NCBI RefSeq assembly: GCF_036370855.1
Contig: NC_088132.1
Coordinates: 61,666,841 to 61,730,840, forward strand
From: Dromaius novaehollandiae
Taxonomy: Eukaryota; Chordata; Aves; Casuariiformes; Dromaiidae
Reading direction: 5' to 3'
DNA: 64,000 nucleotides
The notes under the pieces are model-generated. The model saw only the letters and a program-made list of their open reading frames with translations. It made no database searches and was not told the origin of the DNA. Below, piece by piece: positions 21,101 to 33,800 of the stretch. How positions within the stretch are numbered: the first letter of the stretch is position 1; each line of letters opens with the position of its first letter. A program made the position numbers and the translations under genes.

Positions 21101-21744
21101 ACCAGGGGAAATGAAGGGTAACAAGCACTCGCGGTCTCTCCCCCAGCCCCCTTCCAGAGCTGCGGCTCTGTTAGCAGAGCCAGGCAAAATGGTGTTTCCC
21201 TCTACAATTTAAGTAAATGTTTAAGGATTGTGTGGGGGATGTTTCTCATGCTGTCATAACATTTTCATAGCATCAAAACAGAAGGTGCACCTAATCTGAT
21301 CTGTCATAATAGGTCCCTTTAATAACATAATTTGTTTTAAATTGTTAAAATTAAACACAGGTAACATCTTGTCTCTTCTCGATTTAATCACCCGCTTTAT
21401 GAGCCACTCAGTCTAGAAAAATGTTTCAAGCAATAAAATGCAGCTGTGCTTAGTGACTTAAACACACAGTTCCTATCATCTTACACGTTGTTAATACTGA
21501 CCTCAGGAAATTATGTAAAAATGACAATGTAAAAATCAGTAGCCATGTTCAGAATGTAAATAATTCCCAGATGTTACAGAATTTTACAGTTGCTCATAAA
21601 AAAACTTTGTACATTTTATACAGAAGTGGTGTTTTGACTAAACTGTTCCCCGCTGTATGAAATCGGTGTCCAAACGCGATTATTTCTGAGGCAGCAGTGC
21701 TGTTTGTGGTATAGTTCAGCGCTTCTAGCTGTGACTCTCCACCC
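18181..21744. other. Intergenic DNA, no gene seen
   Basis: Mixed-composition DNA with an A15 run at 18830-18844. From about 20800 to 21600 the sequence is AT-rich and non-repetitive with many homeobox-type AT motifs, of the kind often found in conserved noncoding elements. That reading needs cross-species alignment. No exon was recognised. Confidence 0.5.
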
Positions 21745-21905
21745 ACCCTGCAAGTGCGCCGGGTCTCCCCGCTCGCCTTCCCAGCGATGCCGCGGCAGGC
21801 CCCGGCAGCGGTGGCGGCGGCGGGAGGGACCTGCTGGCAGCGCCCCGTTTCCCGCGCGGTCCCAGCCCGCGGTAGCTTCTGCAGGAGCCGTTTCCCACCG
21901 CCAGG
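21745..21905. other. Small CpG-rich islet
   Basis: Roughly 160 bases with dense CpG (about twenty sites) and GGCGG/CCGCGG motifs interrupt otherwise AT-rich sequence on both sides. No promoter element or ORF of note. It could be an orphan CpG island acting as a distal regulatory element or an unannotated transcript start. Confidence 0.55.
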
Positions 21906-23285
21906 CACTAACGCTGTGCTGTGCGCAGAACACTGCATCATCCTCACTGTAAAGTCAGAGGCTTACACATCTAGACGAGTAATCGCTGTAATAAGTAAGA
22001 ATATTTATGAAAAGCATGTGGAAAATAAATAGATAAATTAAATTTGGACTTGTAGCCTTTTGTAAACAAAAAGCAAGGAAGAGGGTAGCTATAGTTAGAA
22101 AGTCACATTCAATCTGCTGCTGCCCCATGAAGCTACTAGATCGCTGAAGGCAAGGGCAGTAACTTGTTAAGGGAGAAAACCGGCAGTGGATTATGGGATA
22201 GTCAAAATGCACCTGCATTGCAACAAACAGAGAACTTCCATGGCTTTATGATACATAATATCCCTTTTATTATTTCACTCAAATACTGAAAGTCCTACTC
22301 ATGACTTGCCTCTCTAGTTGGAAAATACAAGTTAGAGTAAACATTTTAATTTTCAGTAGCTATATTTTATTAAAAACGAAAAAAAAAGGAGGGATAGTGG
22401 TATATTCCATGGAAAGCGAAGCAATCACACTTCATTATAAGGACTTCCATCAGATTTTGCTAAATAAAAAAATGAAAAGTAACGATTTAATTTCACTCAT
22501 AACTTGGTGAACTCTGGCTGCTGTGTTTCAACAAGTAAGGATGATTATGGTCAGAGCTCACCTTGCATGAAAAACTTCCTGTTTATTGAGCTATTGAATT
22601 TCTCCTTTCCTTTTGTTGGTGGATTTTAGGATATATTGCATGCAGAGGGTTAGTAGCAGTAGTAGTAACAGTAATAAAGTAGTAATTCTCTTATGCAAAC
22701 AGAAGCTGTCAATACTGCGTAGATGTTATAACATCTCTCTGTTTTTGCCACGTGAAATAATGTAATGCACAGTAGATTATGGTAGACAGCAAAATAATTC
22801 ATATATATTTCTCCAGTAGAGGTCTTTACAACCAGAAGGAAGATTTATTTATTTTTTTCTTTTGTGGATCTGCAAAATGCACATGTAAAGTTTTATCATT
22901 TCAATCTTCAGTCACCGTGTAGTCTGGTCAGTGTTCCTGTTACAGCCATCGCTGTGTTGCAAAGTAGCCCATTAAATTTACAGTCCTAAAGCTACCTATT
23001 GTGATTATTATTCTGGAAGACCACTGGTTTTGGCATCACTGCTTATGAATATGGACAGTAGTTACTGTAATGAAAATATGACAGCAAGATCCATACCAAA
23101 TGCTGCTTATTGTGAACTTGACTGTTTATACCTTCTTCTGGATGTAATTCCCCACGGAAGTGTGCACAAACCTGCCAGCCTGCCACAGGGATGTAACCTT
23201 TTCTTCATTGTGTTACAGCCTGAAAGAGATCACTTTAATTTAAAGAGTTTGCGTATGAAACCGGACACTTAGGATTCCTCCTGTT
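21906..23285. other. Intergenic DNA, no gene seen
   Basis: AT-rich sequence with an imperfect AGT trinucleotide run at 22651-22687. No coding or RNA feature was recognised. Confidence 0.6.
22651..22687 (+). repeat. Imperfect (AGT)n microsatellite
   Basis: AGT/AGC/ACA-type triplets are repeated for about 37 bases with interruptions. Confidence 0.8.
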
Positions 23286-23375
23286 GTACCGCACAGAGTA
23301 TCGCAGTTCATCCGTACGCTCGTGGCTGCGGCACCGTGGGCCGGTTCTGTGCTGCTGCGCTCGACGGTACCGATG
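23286..23375. other. Very small CpG cluster
   Basis: Twelve CpG dinucleotides fall within about 85 bases, while hundreds of bases on either side have almost none. Base composition is only moderately GC-rich, so the CpG density stands out. No repeat family was recognised. Confidence 0.6.
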
Positions 23376-26300
23376 ACTGCACAGCTGAATGTCAGTCTCC
23401 TGCAAAGTCAATTTTTAATGAAAACCAGAACTTAAGGGCTATTCAGGTTGAGAGAGAGGTATGAGAGGTGAAGTACCCTTGGCACTGAAGACTACAAAGA
23501 TGAGTGTTAGGGTGCATCTACTGTGTGGAGTAGGACACACAGGAGAAAACAAAAAGTGTTTCCTTCCTTGCAACTTTATCCTTCTTTTCCAGAGGAAGCA
23601 GGTAAAGAAGAAGAAGAAAGAAGAAAAAATCATGTCAGAGGAAGCCTGAATTCAAAATCTAAAATTAGCCCCTTTTGTTGTATATTGAAAGATGTAATTT
23701 GAAATATAAAAAAAATACGCATTTAAGTCAGTTTTGTTGAAGAACTATCCTCATTATAAAAAAGCATCTAGTTCTAACTGACATATTACTTCATCACAAG
23801 CCTGGATAGCGCTTTGGGCCCCTTTCAAGGAAGGATATTTGACTATGCTGTGGGGATGATTAGACTCTCATGCAGAAGGCAGCCAGAAGGGGCAAAGACT
23901 CGCAGCAATTCCAGTAGAAAATGGGTTTTGGCTTGAAGTTGCTTGAAAGCCTAAAAGACTGATAAAAATAGTGTTGTTCCTGAAGCTAGAAGATATCCTT
24001 GCAATCAAAATCACAAGGCACAGCAAGCAAAAGTCATGTTTAAACCCTTTGATACCAATAATGGCCAGGACAGTCTGTGCTACCTCCTTCCTTTTTGCTA
24101 TTTCCCCATCAAAAAAGGAAATTGAAAGGAATCACAATTCCTCTTTCTTTCTTCTAAATGCATGCAAGAGCAGCAGGAAGGAATGCAGGAGATTATCAGC
24201 ACTTAATCCCTGTCCCCCACCAGACTAAAGTTTAATAAAAATTGTATTGCAGCAGGATGAAATTCAAATGCCAAGCGAGCCTGGGAGAGAGAGTCGGTCT
24301 CTGGAAGAAGGAATGATGAAGAGGCGCAGGGAAGTCCCTTCCCTACCACATTCAGCACTAGCATTAGATGAAGTAATCATCAATTATTAAACATGTCATT
24401 CACGCTGGCATTCTTTTTAGTCAGAGTGAAGTAATGTAGAAAAAGCCTTTTTGACAGTGTCTGCCATCAGTTTTATATGGTAAGAATAAAACATAATAAA
24501 TATTCCAAAGTTGACCATAACATTCATGAAATAGTGATTCCAGATACAAAATGCTGACTGCTGAGTGCACTTGTAGATAAACAAACCTGCATAGGGGAGT
24601 TTTTGGTGAGCAGTCTGAGGGGGCAAGGTGGAGCGGGACAGAAGGGAAAAAAGCTCCAAATCCTTTCCCTGGAGAGAAATTTTCCATCTTTACATTTTAT
24701 GGCCAGTGTGAGTAGCAGAAGGTTTGAAATACCATGAGGAAGACTGTTCTTACTCTGTTCCTAAATGTTAGGAGGAATTATTCAGTTTCTAATCCATTGC
24801 TTCAGGCAAGAAAGAGTCGCACAGTTTAGTTAGGCTCCAAATACAGACCAAGTGCTGGGCTGTGTGTCTGCACTGAGCCAGGAGCCTCCAGCTCTTTAGG
24901 CTCCTTTCCCTAGTTGACAATCTCATCCTGGTAATCTCAGTTCCCATATTTATCTTTACAAACAGGCCTGAAATATCTCAGTCACTGTGTTGGTGGTGAA
25001 GAGGAAACGTCGTAAAATTGTACACATATATATGCATTTCAGCTTACCGTATATGGTGGTTATTACAGACACTCACACTTCGGTCCTTTGTGGGTGAGGT
25101 ATCCTGTAGGCTGGAAGCCATCCTTTAGAGACAAATGGATTGCTATCTTGAATTAGATCCAGTTAGTCTTTTCCACTTATCCCTGTTTGGATGAAGGCTT
25201 ATGAGTGCAATACTTGGCAGGCCGGCAGTCAAAGCACATTCATTCAAATGGTTCAATATCAGGCTGGCTGGACCGCATGGCTATCTGCACGCCAGCAGAC
25301 GGGGGCTGCCTGAAGAATGTGTCACACTGCCCAGCTCTGAAGTCTTATGTTTTTGGTACAAAACTGCTGTATCCGTAAATTGTACAAATCAGAAGCTGGA
25401 TTTACAGAGGTGTCTGAAAAGGAAACAACCAAGGGGAAGAATTTTCCTCCCAGAATGGCAGCTGGGCATAGAAGTCACTCAGTGATATTTTATTACCTGT
25501 GTGCCAGTGAAGCCAAGGAACCACAGTCAAGTAGTTGCTTCACATTGTTGTATCCAGAGTTACTTCGGTGCCTTACAACTGCATTTTTTAAAGGTTTAAC
25601 ATTATTTTAAACCTCCATGTCTCTCAGTTTTAATCCTCCATGAAACTGATCTTTACATGACGCCACGTAAAGGAACTTCACATGGGATTTGCAGTGCTGT
25701 GTAAGCAAGAATCATTTCCAGTTTATCTAAGAGGGTTGGCAAATGGCCAAAAGACCGTATTTTCTTCCAGAATGTTTTGTCAAATCTGGGCTTTGTGGTG
25801 TATCAAAACTGCTCCTCCGATAAAAATGCAAAGAGGGGTCAGTCAAAACTGGCCACTTTCTTTGAAAGTTGGTCAGGGCACAGGACTCTCCATCTGTGTC
25901 TTATTACTTGCAGCTTTGGGGTGGAGGGGTAGTTTCCAGAGCAGGATGTTTTGGAAACCGAGCACTTGGAGTACTTGCTTTACTCACATGCTTTTATACA
26001 GCGGCTGAAGTGTAGATATGTGCATTACCGGGAAGAACAGGTCAAGCAGCTCATTGTGGATGTATCACTTAGGATTGTTAGTTCTTTTTTTCTTCTCACA
26101 GGCTATTCGTGGACGTACTCTGTACCATTTTGACACCCACCTCCTCCTGATGCCATAGCATTGCCGCTGGCTTTGGTAAGTCCGATGAGGCATCTTCTCC
26201 CAAGTATTCATCTGCACGCTCTGCCTTTGAGTGTTCATGATAGTGTTGCCTATCTCCTGTTCTTCATCTGCAGGTGCAACTGATTGCCTCTGTCACTTAG

Positions 26301-26683
26301 TACAGGCTTAGTGTAGGCGTCCAGATTAGAGGGGACTCTCTTTAAAAGGAGATATGTTGTCCAGCCAGTAGAGAGCCCACAGCAGCAGACAGACAACCTT
26401 ACTTACGGATGAATGTGCTCTTTCCTCCGGTGCAGTGCCTGCTTTGGTGTGAGGAATCATCTTTCGCCAAACATTCATGCAAAAGCTCCCCTGACACAGA
26501 TGTTCACATGAGCTAATTAAGACGAGTCTTTGGTGTAAGTGAGCAGCAGTTTGCAGTATGACTATTTGTAAAAAAAGGTTTTACAGAATTTAAACAGCTC
26601 TGTGTTTCATGTGAGTCCTTATTTATATTAAATCCTTTTGCTACATAAAACATGCTTAAAATGAAGGTTAAATTTCTGTATTA
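23376..26683. other. Intergenic DNA, no gene seen
   Basis: Mixed AT-rich sequence with an AAG-rich microsatellite at 23604-23629. Short frames only. No known repeat was recognised. Confidence 0.6.
23604..23629 (+). repeat. (AAG)n microsatellite
   Basis: Purine-only run made largely of AAG triplets with one extra A. Confidence 0.85.
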
Positions 26684-26728
26684 GCAAAAATAAAAGAACA
26701 AACTAATTCGCAAAAATAAAAGAACAAA
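26684..26728 (+). repeat. 19-base direct repeat with 26-base period
   Basis: GCAAAAATAAAAGAACAAA occurs at 26684-26702 and again, identical, at 26710-26728. This is a recent local duplication. Confidence 0.95.
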
Positions 26729-28374
26729 TTATTGTTTATAGGTATATTATCTGTGTAATCTAATACATTCATTCATGTAATGTTGAACAACCTGTTAATG
26801 ATTTCCCTTAATCAAATGCAGATCTTTGCACTGTTAGTACACTTGAGTAAACAAATATTTCTCTTAATTTAGTCTCTTTTCCTGTTTGCAAAGCCTTATG
26901 GATTTCACTGTAAAAAATTAAGAGCTTTCAAAATGGGAGCATGGACAGCTGTTAAAGGTATGACACTGAAGAGACTTTCTCTGAACATTCTTATAAAGAA
27001 AAATCTTTTTAGCAACATATTAATAAGAAAGCAAATAAAAACCATAACCAGCTCTTACTATTAGTTATGCAGATGTATAATTTTTGCATAATATATTTTG
27101 TGTACATAGTATATTTGCCCAGCTAACTACTGAATCTTCTGTGGGTATTACTTAAGGCTGCTTATGGCCTTTTCAGTCAGTTAAAATAAATTGTGCCATA
27201 TTGAGGATAAACTAGGACAACAAATAAATTCAGCAGCTTTATGTTTAACAGTCTGCTCTTTAACATATCCCTCTCATTGCAACATCAACCCTCTGCGGCA
27301 GATGTGGCAGGATCTGAATGGGGTAAACTCCTGTGCACATCTGGGCAAGGCTACCCTTTGCTGTCCTGTGCAGGCTGCTCAGATCATGGCTGTGATATCT
27401 ACTGGAGCTCTACAACCTTTATTCATCAAAGGACCACCTAAGTCTTTAAAAATCATCTGAGGATAGTCTAATTATATTGAAAATGATCCACAGACCATTT
27501 TTGCAAAGCTCACATAAGGGTTTCCATCCTCAACCAAAAATAAGCTGGCAAATGTTCAATTTTTATTACGTTTAATTTTCCCAAATCTTATTCATTTCCT
27601 ATACATAGAGAGGTTTGTGTGTTTTCATAACGTTCTGCAGTTGCAACATTTCATAATTTATGGTCCACCAGTGATTCACTGCACGCAGCTTGATACATTG
27701 CTAGCGGGAACAATACAGGGGACATTCAGTGTTGGTTTTTTTGTGGTCTCGTGAGTATATTACTTTGGCTTTCAGAAATACGTGGCCATCAAAATTAATT
27801 ATTAAAAAAGTAATAGCCTCTACTCTCTCCATAGACTTCTGAATACAGAATACAGAGGTATTTTGACTTGTTTTTTCCTGAACAAATTCAACTCTTTTCT
27901 GCTATAAGCATTAACTGACAAAATGAAGCAATTTCTCTTTTGTGAAAGAAAGCATGGAACAAACAGGAAAATCAGTGGTGTCTAACATAGCAGGAGAAAC
28001 TCATCTAGCAGCATAGTTACTGTCCCTGATGTCAGATGAGATCATTGTTCGTATGAGAAGAATGAGGCTTATTTAATGATGCTGGTCTACTTTTATTTTA
28101 TTGCAAGGAGGTTACGTACAGCATGAAAGTGTACTCACTTTGCATAATACAAATAGACTAGGATAGCCTCAAAATTAACCAGTGCAAAGCATGTAATTCT
28201 CACACTGCAAATATCTAATCACTTAACAAATGCTTTAGCTTCAGACACTAGCTGCAGTTGCTATAAAATTGGTGACCAGAGTGATCCATGACTGTTAAAA
28301 GAACTGCTCAACAAAATTAACCTTTTCTGCCCCCTCCTGCCTGCCCGTTTGGGTTTTGGAAGAGCCTCGTGCCA
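26729..28374. other. Intergenic DNA, no gene seen
   Basis: AT-rich, non-repetitive sequence with no coding feature recognised. Confidence 0.6.
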
Positions 28375-28505
28375 TGCCAGCGGCGCGTGAGCTGCCCGTG
28401 CGGGACCCCGTCACCTTCTGGCTGGCCCCAGCAGCCTGCAGCCTCCGCCGCGGGGCCGGTGCCCCTGCCGTCCCTGAAGGAGGCGGGGGTCCGGCAGGGC
28501 TAAGT
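28375..28505. other. Small CpG-rich islet
   Basis: About 130 bases of GC-rich, CpG-dense sequence (GGCGCG, CCGCCGCGGGGCCGG) inside AT-rich DNA. It resembles the islet near 21.8 kb in size and isolation but shares no obvious repeat unit with it. Confidence 0.55.
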
Positions 28506-30822
28506 GGTTTTACCCTGGAAAAACCATAAATCAAAATTGTTTTTGCCAATTCTGTTGATAAACGTTGCTGCAGCTCAACAAACATGACAAGGCAGCACTG
28601 AAATAGTGTAGCAAAGGGCAAGGCAGATTTAGAGATAGGTGTTTTTCTTGTCTTGGGTTGGAAGGGTTGCTTTTATATTGCCTTGTTTTTTAAATAGAAA
28701 CATAAAATGAGAAGATGTTGTCCTAACAAGTTAGGCTTTACTGTAGGCAATTAGAAATGGTCAGGTCGTTGCTGTGAGCCACGTATTAATTGGCTTGAAC
28801 CAAAGCAGACACTGTTAATGGCCATGTCCATCCATGCCTGTTGCTTAGTCTCAGTAGCATCTGTATTTTCAGAGACCTGGTAGGATCGAAAATCCCTCAA
28901 GCCTTGCATGGGTTATAGTAGTTTCAAAGTGGGGAGCGGGAACATTTTTCCAGGGTTTGTGACCCAGAAAATTGAAACAAATTTCCTCTTGAGACTTTGT
29001 ACCATATTTTTTTCTGAGAGTTTACTGAAAACATCTTACGGAAATAAAATAGTGAATTACAGTCTACGCATCTGATATTTAAAAGACACAAATGCCTCAT
29101 TTTAAAATATTGTCCTATCTGAAATATTTTTACCTACCACTATTGCTGCTTGTCCCCTTCAATACTTTTCTCTCTAAATCAGAATTAGCCTCATCCCCTT
29201 ATCCCTTTACTACTCCTTTTTCTTTTGCCCAAATCCACAACAAGTCTGTTGTCTGGCCTCAGGCCAACAGATGAAATCGAGGGGAACTTTTACAAAGCAT
29301 GTAACAGGTGACACAACCCTTGGCAAGAGCGGGCGCAAGTTTGCTCTCTAACTAGGCATTCTTTACGGAGCCAAAATATTCAGCCAATTTAACAGAAAAA
29401 AGCAGAGTGGTCTCCCTCTCACCAGGTTGCAGATTTTAGTAGAAAGCAGTATTTGAGGCTTCTGAACAATGTAGTTGAATTTTAGCTATGTTTTTGTTTA
29501 GCTTTCTAACAGAATCCTGATTTTTTTTTTAAGAAAACCAAAGTTAGCTTTTTTTCCCCTTTAGTGAATCTGTAAAAGTAGCACTAGTTGGAAGGTCTCT
29601 CTGGCTAAACAGCTATAATGCTATGGCAGTATGTCCTGTGCTAGTTTTCTGGCAAGCCAGCTGTAAAATGTAATTGTACCTACAGGAGTGGGACTAGATA
29701 GAAAAAAAATCTTCATTTAGGCCAGCAGGTTGCATTTGTTTATCTGTGAAAAGAAGGACCTGCATGTTATCAAATGACTGTACTGACACCTCCAGTTATA
29801 TCTGTCTTAAATACCTACAAATTCTTTAATACCAATGAAGGCATTTAGAAAAGACCTTGACAATAGACAGATCATGAGTCAGGCAATAGATGTAAATACT
29901 TAGGTCATTTTGATTTTGTTTTGAAAGACTGAATTCAAAGGAGGAGGAAGTAAGCCAAGAAAAGTAGGCAATTTATATTTAGTGCAATGCTTATAAATAC
30001 AAGGACAATTTATGGTTAAAAACAATTCAGTCCCAGAGGATTAAGGACATAGTACAGTAGCTTTTGCGATAAGACTAAAAAATTGAAGCAGAATGTATGA
30101 CCTCGTTTTACATTTTAAAAATAATGTTCTTAGCAATCTACTGTATGTTGCAGATTTAGCATAGCCAAAACCTTTTTGGCTGATGGGAAATAAAGAACCT
30201 CTGAGAAAACTCAGGGCGGAGGTGGAGCTTAGGTGTCTCATCTCTGAACATTGGATAGGTTATCCATGAAGGAAAAGGTTTCAGTTTAAATGAGGGGAAA
30301 ATAGTAGCACATTTCTGTGTTCAAAATTTTAAAAAAATCAATAAACCTGCTCACAAATGGTCCCATTAAATAGGACTTTTCTGGGGGAAAGTGGAAGGGA
30401 CATTTGGAAAGTTCTGTCTATCATGACCGATTCACTCCTGGTATCTGTGCACAGTTCCTAAGCCCAGGTTCATTTACAAGCTATTTAAGAGCAAATTGGT
30501 GGGCCATTCAAGGTGACTCAATCAAATTCAAGTGATTTGAAGTCACTGACCTAAGCCATGACTGAAAATCAATAAGCGTGATTCTGTATTCCAATTATTG
30601 CCTTAAATAAATTAGGCTTTTAGTGAAAATAATCCCGTTATAACATATTAACTTTATATAATTTATATGTTGTTTGATATTTCTTAAATAATTTTTAAAA
30701 TAATGTCTATATAAGTTAGCTTTTGACAATTTTTACATTTTTATTACTTTAAAATGATGAAAAACACATTGCTTCTGTAGAAGTTTACTCTTCACAAGTC
30801 ACATTTGGCTGGAAATCAAAGG
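28506..30822. other. Intergenic DNA, no gene seen
   Basis: AT-rich. 30300-30780 is especially A/T-rich with long T/A runs. No gene or known repeat was recognised. Confidence 0.6.
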
Positions 30823-30876
30823 GCAATCAGAATATGCAAGGCCAAAAATTGTTAATTCAGTAAATATTCTGATTGC
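30823..30876 (+). repeat. 13-base perfect inverted repeat with 28-base spacer
   Basis: GCAATCAGAATAT and ATATTCTGATTGC are exact reverse complements. The flanks do not extend the stem, so a microRNA precursor is unlikely. It may be a paired protein-binding site or chance within AT-rich DNA. Confidence 0.85.
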
Positions 30877-33800
30877 AGTAAACATTTTTCAACATAGACA
30901 AAAGTTTGTCAAAAATATTTTGCCTTTAAAATTAATCAACAAGATTAATCTACATCATCTACAATCATCTACAAGAGAAATAACATATGTGAATTAAATG
31001 TCACCACATCCTTCAGGTTTTTAGACTGGTAAATATCATTCTCTATCCTCTCCATATAGTATAGGAGGTAAATATGCTGTATTTTCTTTTCTTGGCTCCT
31101 GATAAGGTGTCAATTTTGAATGACCTAGCTATTGAGATGAACTCTGTAAATCAACTAAAATGAAGAACATATCGGCTTTGAACTTGTAGAGCTATTTACT
31201 GATGCCAAAAATCAGATTTAAGCTGTGGCTGTAGGCCATTGGCTAGTAATTTGCATCAGTCCAATAGACTGAATTCTTCAAGTCTTCTTTGGTCTTGTTT
31301 TTTAAGTTGTTTTAATAAGAAATAGACAGTTTAGGTCTCATAATCAATATTTTTAGTTTAAATTATGAATAAAATGTAGAAACTGATTCTTTTTAAGCCA
31401 GTGAGCTACCATTGCCTTTTCAGGTAAGTCTGGAACATGTCAAGTCTTATGGAAATACTCAGTTGTTTGTCTAGAATATAACATTAAAAGCCTGTAAAGA
31501 AAAAGTTATCCTTGCTGTATTCAAAGCAAGATGAGAAAATAATGGAAATCTTACAATATCGTATCTGTAAGTATTGCTTGTGAGGTACCCAAAACAAAAG
31601 GCTTTGCAGCATTCACAGCCTGTAAACGTCAATGGTGGCGTGTGTGTGTGGAAACAGATCATATATGGGCAAGAGAATGAGGCACTTGTACGTGGGAGCT
31701 GGAAGACTTCAAGAAAGAAGCAGATAAGATCAGAAGAAATCAAAGTTATACAAGCTATTCTCCACCTAAGAGTAAGGGAAAGACAAGGAGACAAAAAGAG
31801 GAAGGAGTGAGAGCTCTGTAGTGCTGCTGGCTTTCACATCCCAATGGATCTGAAGAGGCTGAGTATCCAAGGGTGGTATTTTTCTCAAGCAGCTGAACTT
31901 TTGAAGCTCCTGAGGTCTGTCTGTCTCTGCTTGTACCTTGTTGTGTCTTGTAGGCAGCAAGGTATGACCATTGCTTAGGTTTTGCTTGTTTATGCACAAG
32001 AGGATGAATTATTTTATTAGTATAAAGGAGCCATTTTGGGCCACAGCAGTGGCCCAGCTGTACGCTCTCTGTGACTGTAAGAAAATCCTTCACAGCCTAC
32101 GTGGCATCTTCCTAAACCCTGGGCTAACACACAGAGGTACCACTTTGTGGAATAAAGAGTAAGTTATCACGTCTTAGAAGCATTCAGTGGGGCAAAGATC
32201 CCCTGACCCCTGGGGCTCTCAGTGAGGACTGAAGCCCTGCACGGGCTGGCAGGAGGGACCACCGTCCGCTGGTACAGGCCTGCCAAAGAGAAACTCACCG
32301 TCATCACCACCACCATCACCACAGCAATCGTCACTGAGTGCGGTTTCAAAAGACAGCATTGCTTTTTTAAAGGGTTGAAGTCTGTTATTTTTGAAGCTTG
32401 TTCTAATTTACACAGTAGGAAACAGTGACGGTTTCAGTTCCTGAAAAGCAGAATATCTCCAGCTCTCAGAGGCCGTTCCGGGCTTCTTCCAGCCCCAGCC
32501 ACTCTGCTGAGCTTGCTGACGAAGGCACCATTTAATGCTAACTGTGATGCTGATTTTGTAAATCAACACTTACCCAGCAGAAGCCTGGTTCATTTTAATT
32601 TTTTTTTTTTTTATTTTAAAACAATGTCTTCTCACATGGCCAACCCGCAGCCTGGATAACTAACAATTATTTCATACTGGCTTCCAGACTGGCATCCTAT
32701 CTGCCTCTGCTCCCCTTCCTCACTTCATACATTAAAATTTCTGGTAAGAGAAGAAAGAGTGGGAGGATTTTAAGGCTGGTGGAGCAGAAACATGGGAAAT
32801 GAAGGGCAGAGCTGAAGTGCGCAGCAGGGAGCTGGGGCAATCACTGACGCGGTTGTTGCGTGAGGAGAAAGTGGCCATGCACGAGTAGCAGGCCAGACCT
32901 GCACAGAAACGCCTGGGGACAAAGGGATCTGAGTCTGGCCCACTTTTTGGGGCTCTATAGGACATTTTCAAGGTAAAATTCTCATGAGCTGTGAAGGGCC
33001 CAAAAGCATGAATAATGCGATTGGAGAGGAGAAGTTGTGAGAAGTGAGGATATCTTTCCTTAGACTAAGCAGTGTTAGCTGGGGCAAACAGAACAAGAAT
33101 TAGGTGTGCTCATATGTCCTGACATAGGGAACATTTATTTTTTTAATGTGAGAGATACTCAGGAGGTTGCATACAAGAAAATTCTTAATAAATTACATTC
33201 ATTTTCTACATCTCAGTCACTTGTAAAAAGTTCGATAGGGTAGATGCAGCTGAATGGATATGACCATTCACGTCTGCTTTTCTTGGAGAGGCTGAGGGGC
33301 TACTTGCAGGGAAGAAGTGGATGAGGAGCTTTCTACATTAGCAGCCTCTGCCAGTGGGATGTCCCTAGAGGACCAAGCACAGCCTGGGAGCGTGGTTTTC
33401 AGACCCCCTGAGTATTGGCACCTCCACCTGCAGGTCAGAGGTACCCAGGACTAGCAGAAGTCAAGAGCGGACTTGCCATGTGAATGACCACCCAGCAATG
33501 TGTGACGTGCTGCGGAACAGGGATGGGTGGCTGTCGTCAGGGAGCTGCCTTTGACTCTCCACGCAGTAAGCAGTGTGGGTTCCTGCACAGCCCCATAGGT
33601 GAGGGCTGTTTTAAAGTCTCGCCTGTATTTTGGTGGATGTTTTTTCCCCAGTCAGAAGTGAGAAGCATCCAGTTCAAAATTAGTCATCTGTTCTTTTTTT
33701 TTTCTTCTTTGAAAAGTGATCAACAAAGTACTGCTGCTGTACTGTGGGCAGAGGGAGTATATTGTTATGTCGGCTTTCATCTAACTGCGGCTGCAAACGT

